NCBI GenBank assembly: GCA_913050305.1
Contig: CAJXAS010000067.1
Location: forward strand, 1-9,080
Length of the DNA stretch: 9,080 nucleotides
Reading direction: 5' to 3'
Source of the DNA: an uncultured Polaribacter sp.
GTDB taxonomy: Bacteria > Bacteroidota > Bacteroidia > Flavobacteriales > Flavobacteriaceae
Of the stretch, positions 6,823-9,080 are shown piece by piece (the stretch's first letter is position 1; every line of letters starts with the position of its first letter). A program made the position numbers and the translations under genes. The notes beneath the pieces are model-generated. The model was given only the letters and a program-made list of their open reading frames with translations, did no database searches and had not been told where the DNA came from.

Positions 6823-6854
6823 TGTGAAAATCCATGCGTAAAAATTAATTATAA

Positions 6855-7766
6855 ATGTCTACCACGAAACCAACATTAGTAATTTTAGCTGCAGGAATGG
6901 GGAGCCGTTATGGTGGATTAAAGCAAATAGATTCATTTACTCTAGAAGGAGAAACCATAATTGATTTTTCTCTTTATGATGCGCTTCAAGCAGGCTTTGG
7001 TAAAGTGATTTTTATTATTAGAAAATGTTTTGAAAAAGAGTTCAAAGCTATTTTTAATAATAAGTTAGCAGGAAAAGTAAAAATAGATTATGTCTTTCAA
7101 GAAATAGAAAATGTTCCTCGTAAATTTTTAAACTCAGAAAGAATAAAACCATGGGGAACTGGCCATGCTTTATTAATGGTAAAAGATATTGTAAAAGAAA
7201 ACTTTGCCATTATAAATGCAGATGATTTTTATGGTAGAGAGGCATTTGATGCAATGGCAATACAATTAAGAAATACAGATAAAAACAGTGCTAATTTTAG
7301 TATGGTTGCATACCCTTTAAAGAATACCGTTTCAGAATATGGATATGTTTCAAGAGGAGAATGTGCAGTGAACGAAAAAGGTTTTTTAATAGATATTATA
7401 GAAAGAGTTAGGATAGAAACAATTGATGGTGTTTTAAAAAGTGAAAATGAAATTGGCCAAATGACCCCTATAAATGAAGAAACTATGGTTTCTATGAATT
7501 TTTGGGGATTTACGCCTAAATGTTTTGAGTTTGGGAATGCTCTTTTCTTAGAATTTTTAGAAGAGAATAGAGAAAACTTAAAAACAGAATTTTATTTACC
7601 TACTATTGTAAATAAAATGTTAATGGCTAAAAAAGCTACTGTAAAAGCATTAGAATCAAATTCAAAATGGTTTGGTGTTACCTATATTGAGGACAAAGAA
7701 ACAGCACAAAAAGAGATTTGTAAATTGAAAGATATGGGTCTATATCCAATAAAATTATGGAACTAA
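6855..7766 (+). CDS. Sugar-1-phosphate nucleotidylyltransferase (NTP_transferase fold)
   Basis: A single-domain, 303-residue cytosolic nucleotidylyltransferase that should join NTP and a sugar 1-phosphate to give NDP-sugar and pyrophosphate. The signature nucleotide-binding loop is at residues 11-24 (LAAGMGSRYGGLKQ), followed by PWGTGHALL (99-107), the metal- and nucleotide-binding NADDFYG (121-127), SEYGYV (160-165), VSMNFWGF (212-219), EFYLP (245-249) and KWFGVTY (271-277). It lacks the left-handed beta-helix acetyltransferase domain of GlmU. It begins 32 nt after kbl, and its last 10 nt overlap the NahK-like kinase, so translation of the two is probably coupled. That overlap implies the kinase product is its substrate, most simply GlcNAc-1-P or GalNAc-1-P, giving a UDP-HexNAc. 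Sugar and nucleotide specificity are inferred from context only; glucose- or mannose-1-phosphate remain possible. Start: ATG at 6855, the only one giving the intact N-terminal strand before the glycine-rich loop. Confidence 0.85.
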   Translation: MSTTKPTLVILAAGMGSRYGGLKQIDSFTLEGETIIDFSLYDALQAGFGKVIFIIRKCFEKEFKAIFNNKLAGKVKIDYVFQEIENVPRKFLNSERIKPWGTGHALLMVKDIVKENFAIINADDFYGREAFDAMAIQLRNTDKNSANFSMVAYPLKNTVSEYGYVSRGECAVNEKGFLIDIIERVRIETIDGVLKSENEIGQMTPINEETMVSMNFWGFTPKCFEFGNALFLEFLEENRENLKTEFYLPTIVNKMLMAKKATVKALESNSKWFGVTYIEDKETAQKEICKLKDMGLYPIKLWN

Positions 7767-8830
7767 ATATAAATACAGAAACTCTAAAATATATTTTTAA
7801 TAAGTTCGATCATAAATCGGATTATATAAGTCATACAGAATTAAATTCTGGACACATAAATAATACTTTTTTGGTCAAAGCATCTGGAACCAAGAACTAT
7901 ATTCTTCAAAGAATTAACCATAATGTTTTTAAAGACATACCTGGTTTAGTAAATAATAAAATTTTAATAAGTAACCATATAAGAAGTAAATACGTTCACC
8001 TGTCAGAGGAAGACTTAAGTAAAAAGGTCTTAAGTTTTGTAAAAACAAAAGAGACAAATTTTTACTATCATGAAGAAAATGGAGACTTTTGGAATGTCAT
8101 GATTTTTATAGCGAATGGTATAACACATGATGTGGTCGTAGATGAAGAAATTGCTTACGAAGGAGGTAAGCTTTTAGGAGCCTTTTTAAATGCAACATCA
8201 GATTTTGACAGCAGCCAGTTAATAGACGTAATTCCTAATTTTCATGACATGTCTTTTCGCTTTAAGCAATATGCATTTTCTTTACAAAGTGCTCTAAAAG
8301 AGCGTTTAGAAAAAGCAAATATATTTATAAAAATAGTTTCAGATTTAAAGACTGAAATGCATATTCTGCAAGAGTTAAAAGAAACAAAAGTAATTCCTGT
8401 AAGGGTTACTCATAATGATACGAAGATATCGAATTCACTTTTTGATAATGGTAATAAAGGTATTTGTATGATAGACACAGATACCGTAATGCCAGGAATT
8501 ATTCATTATGATTTTGGAGATGCCATTAGAACAATTTGTAATACTGCTGTGGAAGATGAAAAAGATTTATCGAAAGTTGAATTCAATTTAGCATATTATA
8601 AAGCCTATGAACAAGGGTTTTTAGAAAAGACAAAGGATCTTTTAACACCTACATGTGTGAAGTATTTGCCTTTAGCAGCAAAAACAATGATTTTTATAAT
8701 GGGGCTTCGATTTTTAACAGATTATTTCAACAATGATGTGTATTATAAAACAAGGTATCCAGAACATAATCTAGACAGGGCTAGAAATCAATTTAAACTA
8801 ATAGAGAGCTTCTCTGAAAAATTCAAATAA
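7757..8830 (+). CDS. N-acetylhexosamine 1-kinase (NahK)-like phosphotransferase
   Basis: This 357-residue cytosolic protein has the aminoglycoside-phosphotransferase/choline-kinase fold. The N-lobe has LNSGHINNTFLV (29-40) as nucleotide loop and YILQRIN (48-54) as the strand after it. The C-lobe has the catalytic loop THNDTKISN (218-226), with D221 as likely base and N226, then MIDTDTVMPG (238-247) holding metal-binding D240/D242, followed by HYDFGDAIR (250-258) and EDEKDLSKVEF (266-276). These last segments closely resemble what I know of Bifidobacterium longum NahK, which phosphorylates GlcNAc or GalNAc at the anomeric carbon. Antibiotic resistance is therefore unlikely despite the family name. 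Homologues are, as I recall, sometimes labelled 'mucin desulfatase', which the kinase motifs contradict. The ATG overlaps the preceding gene's end by 10 nt. With that nucleotidylyltransferase it would form a two-step route from free sugar to NDP-sugar. Exact sugar is inferred. Confidence 0.85.
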   Translation: MELNINTETLKYIFNKFDHKSDYISHTELNSGHINNTFLVKASGTKNYILQRINHNVFKDIPGLVNNKILISNHIRSKYVHLSEEDLSKKVLSFVKTKETNFYYHEENGDFWNVMIFIANGITHDVVVDEEIAYEGGKLLGAFLNATSDFDSSQLIDVIPNFHDMSFRFKQYAFSLQSALKERLEKANIFIKIVSDLKTEMHILQELKETKVIPVRVTHNDTKISNSLFDNGNKGICMIDTDTVMPGIIHYDFGDAIRTICNTAVEDEKDLSKVEFNLAYYKAYEQGFLEKTKDLLTPTCVKYLPLAAKTMIFIMGLRFLTDYFNNDVYYKTRYPEHNLDRARNQFKLIESFSEKFK

Positions 8831-8853
8831 AATTAAATCAAATGCTATCTAAA

Positions 8854-8885
8854 TTTTTAGGTATAATTGTCTTTTCATATCTTTG
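8854..8885 (+). promoter_or_regulatory. Bacteroidetes-type promoter for the sensor-like gene
   Basis: TATCTTTG at 8878-8885 matches the -7 consensus TAnnTTTG exactly. A T-rich stretch TTTTTAG (8854-8860) lies about 19 nt upstream in the -33 position, but it is not a clean TTTG. Transcription would start near 8892, some 28 nt before the ATG at 8920. Confidence 0.55.
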
Positions 8886-8895
8886 ATAGTCAAAG
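8881..8895. promoter_or_regulatory. Short inverted repeat overlapping the -7 box, possible operator
   Basis: CTTTGA (8881-8886) and TCAAAG (8890-8895) are perfect inverted repeats separated by TAG. The left arm uses five bases of the -7 box, and the right arm covers the expected transcription start. A dimeric protein binding here would block the promoter. With only 6-bp arms in AT-rich DNA, chance remains possible. Confidence 0.35.
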
Positions 8896-8919
8896 CAAAT
8901 AACAATAGCGCGTTATAGA

Positions 8920-9080
8920 ATGTTTAGAAAACTAGTATTTATCTTTTTCTTATCTTTTGCATCAAGCATTTTAGGTCAATTTTCTAATTTACCAGGAACC
9001 CCTTTTATTAAAAATTTTCCTCAAAAAAAATTAAAAATATTTGATACTTCTCAAAATATAAATGGAGAAATGTATTTTGC
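8920..9080 (+). CDS. N-terminus of an exported protein, probably a beta-propeller sensory regulator (3' end outside window)
   Basis: Only 53 complete codons are present. MFRKLVFIFFLSFASSILGQ is a classical Sec signal peptide: positive n-region, hydrophobic core, and likely cleavage between G19 and Q20. The mature start FSNLPGTPFIKNFPQKK, then DTSQNINGEMYFA, resembles the first strand of two-component-regulator propeller proteins common in Flavobacteriaceae. Their typical beginning is 'G-x-PFIxNF ... W-x-I-x-QDxxGxMYFAN', leading into periplasmic propeller blades, a triple-tyrosine (Y_Y_Y) domain and often a LuxR-type or histidine-kinase output. That class senses extracellular signals, often glycan-derived, but here it rests on about 30 residues. 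The gene lies 89 nt downstream of the kinase gene, has its own promoter, and is probably a separate transcript. Signal peptide sure; family tentative. Confidence 0.65.
   Translation, partial: MFRKLVFIFFLSFASSILGQFSNLPGTPFIKNFPQKKLKIFDTSQNINGEMYF

Noticed and set aside
6811..6854. AT-rich inverted repeat (ATTAATT / AATTAAT) between kbl and the nucleotidylyltransferase as a terminator
   Set aside because: The arms are only seven A-T pairs, the loop is long and no T-run follows, so it is not strong enough to separate the genes.
7757..8830. Aminoglycoside resistance gene
   Set aside because: The fold is shared, but the catalytic and metal-loop segments match NahK-type sugar kinases, and it overlaps a sugar nucleotidylyltransferase.
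8849..8860. CTAAATTTTTAG palindrome after the kinase gene as a terminator
   Set aside because: The stem is 5 bp of mostly A-T with a 2-nt loop and no U-tract; it is too small to end transcription.

Overview
The DNA is very AT-rich. It carries a Bor/Por-type (T9SS type A) C-terminal sorting domain, promoter-like sites of the Bacteroidetes form (TTTG-N19-21-TAnnTTTG), no clear Shine-Dalgarno sequences, and an N-terminus like those of two-component-regulator-propeller sensors. Together these point to a member of the Flavobacteriaceae, probably marine or another polysaccharide degrader. Genus cannot be decided from this window.

Layout. Positions 2-1000 are the 3' end of a secreted, multi-module surface protein that ends in a T9SS sorting domain, followed by a strong intrinsic terminator (1027-1057). 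Positions 1133-3247 encode a DUF255/YyaL (SSP411-like) thioredoxin-domain protein, here apparently made as a lipoprotein from a TTG start. Positions 3325-3876 encode a TPR protein with a lysine-rich tail. It converges on a small unknown gene on the minus strand (3885-4241), and an AT-only hairpin spans both stop codons. A 414-nt gap (4242-4655) holds no convincing gene but contains a dyad-symmetric element and phased A-tracts.

From 4656 four plus-strand genes are packed closely enough to be one operon (gaps of 10 and 32 nt, then a 10-nt overlap). The first two are an SDR-type L-threonine 3-dehydrogenase and 2-amino-3-ketobutyrate CoA ligase (kbl). They convert threonine to glycine plus acetyl-CoA. 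The next two are a sugar-1-phosphate nucleotidylyltransferase and an N-acetylhexosamine 1-kinase (NahK)-like enzyme. Together these would turn a free sugar, plausibly GlcNAc or GalNAc, into its 1-phosphate and then into an NDP-sugar. The window ends in the first 53 codons of an exported protein that looks like a beta-propeller sensory regulator. It sits behind a good promoter whose -7 box overlaps a perfect short inverted repeat.

Most of the window is ordinary chromosomal metabolism. The part most worth following is the overlapping nucleotidylyltransferase/NahK-like pair, a possible two-protein anomeric sugar salvage route, and its linkage to threonine catabolism. I see no CRISPR array, insertion sequence, tRNA, rRNA or phage genes.
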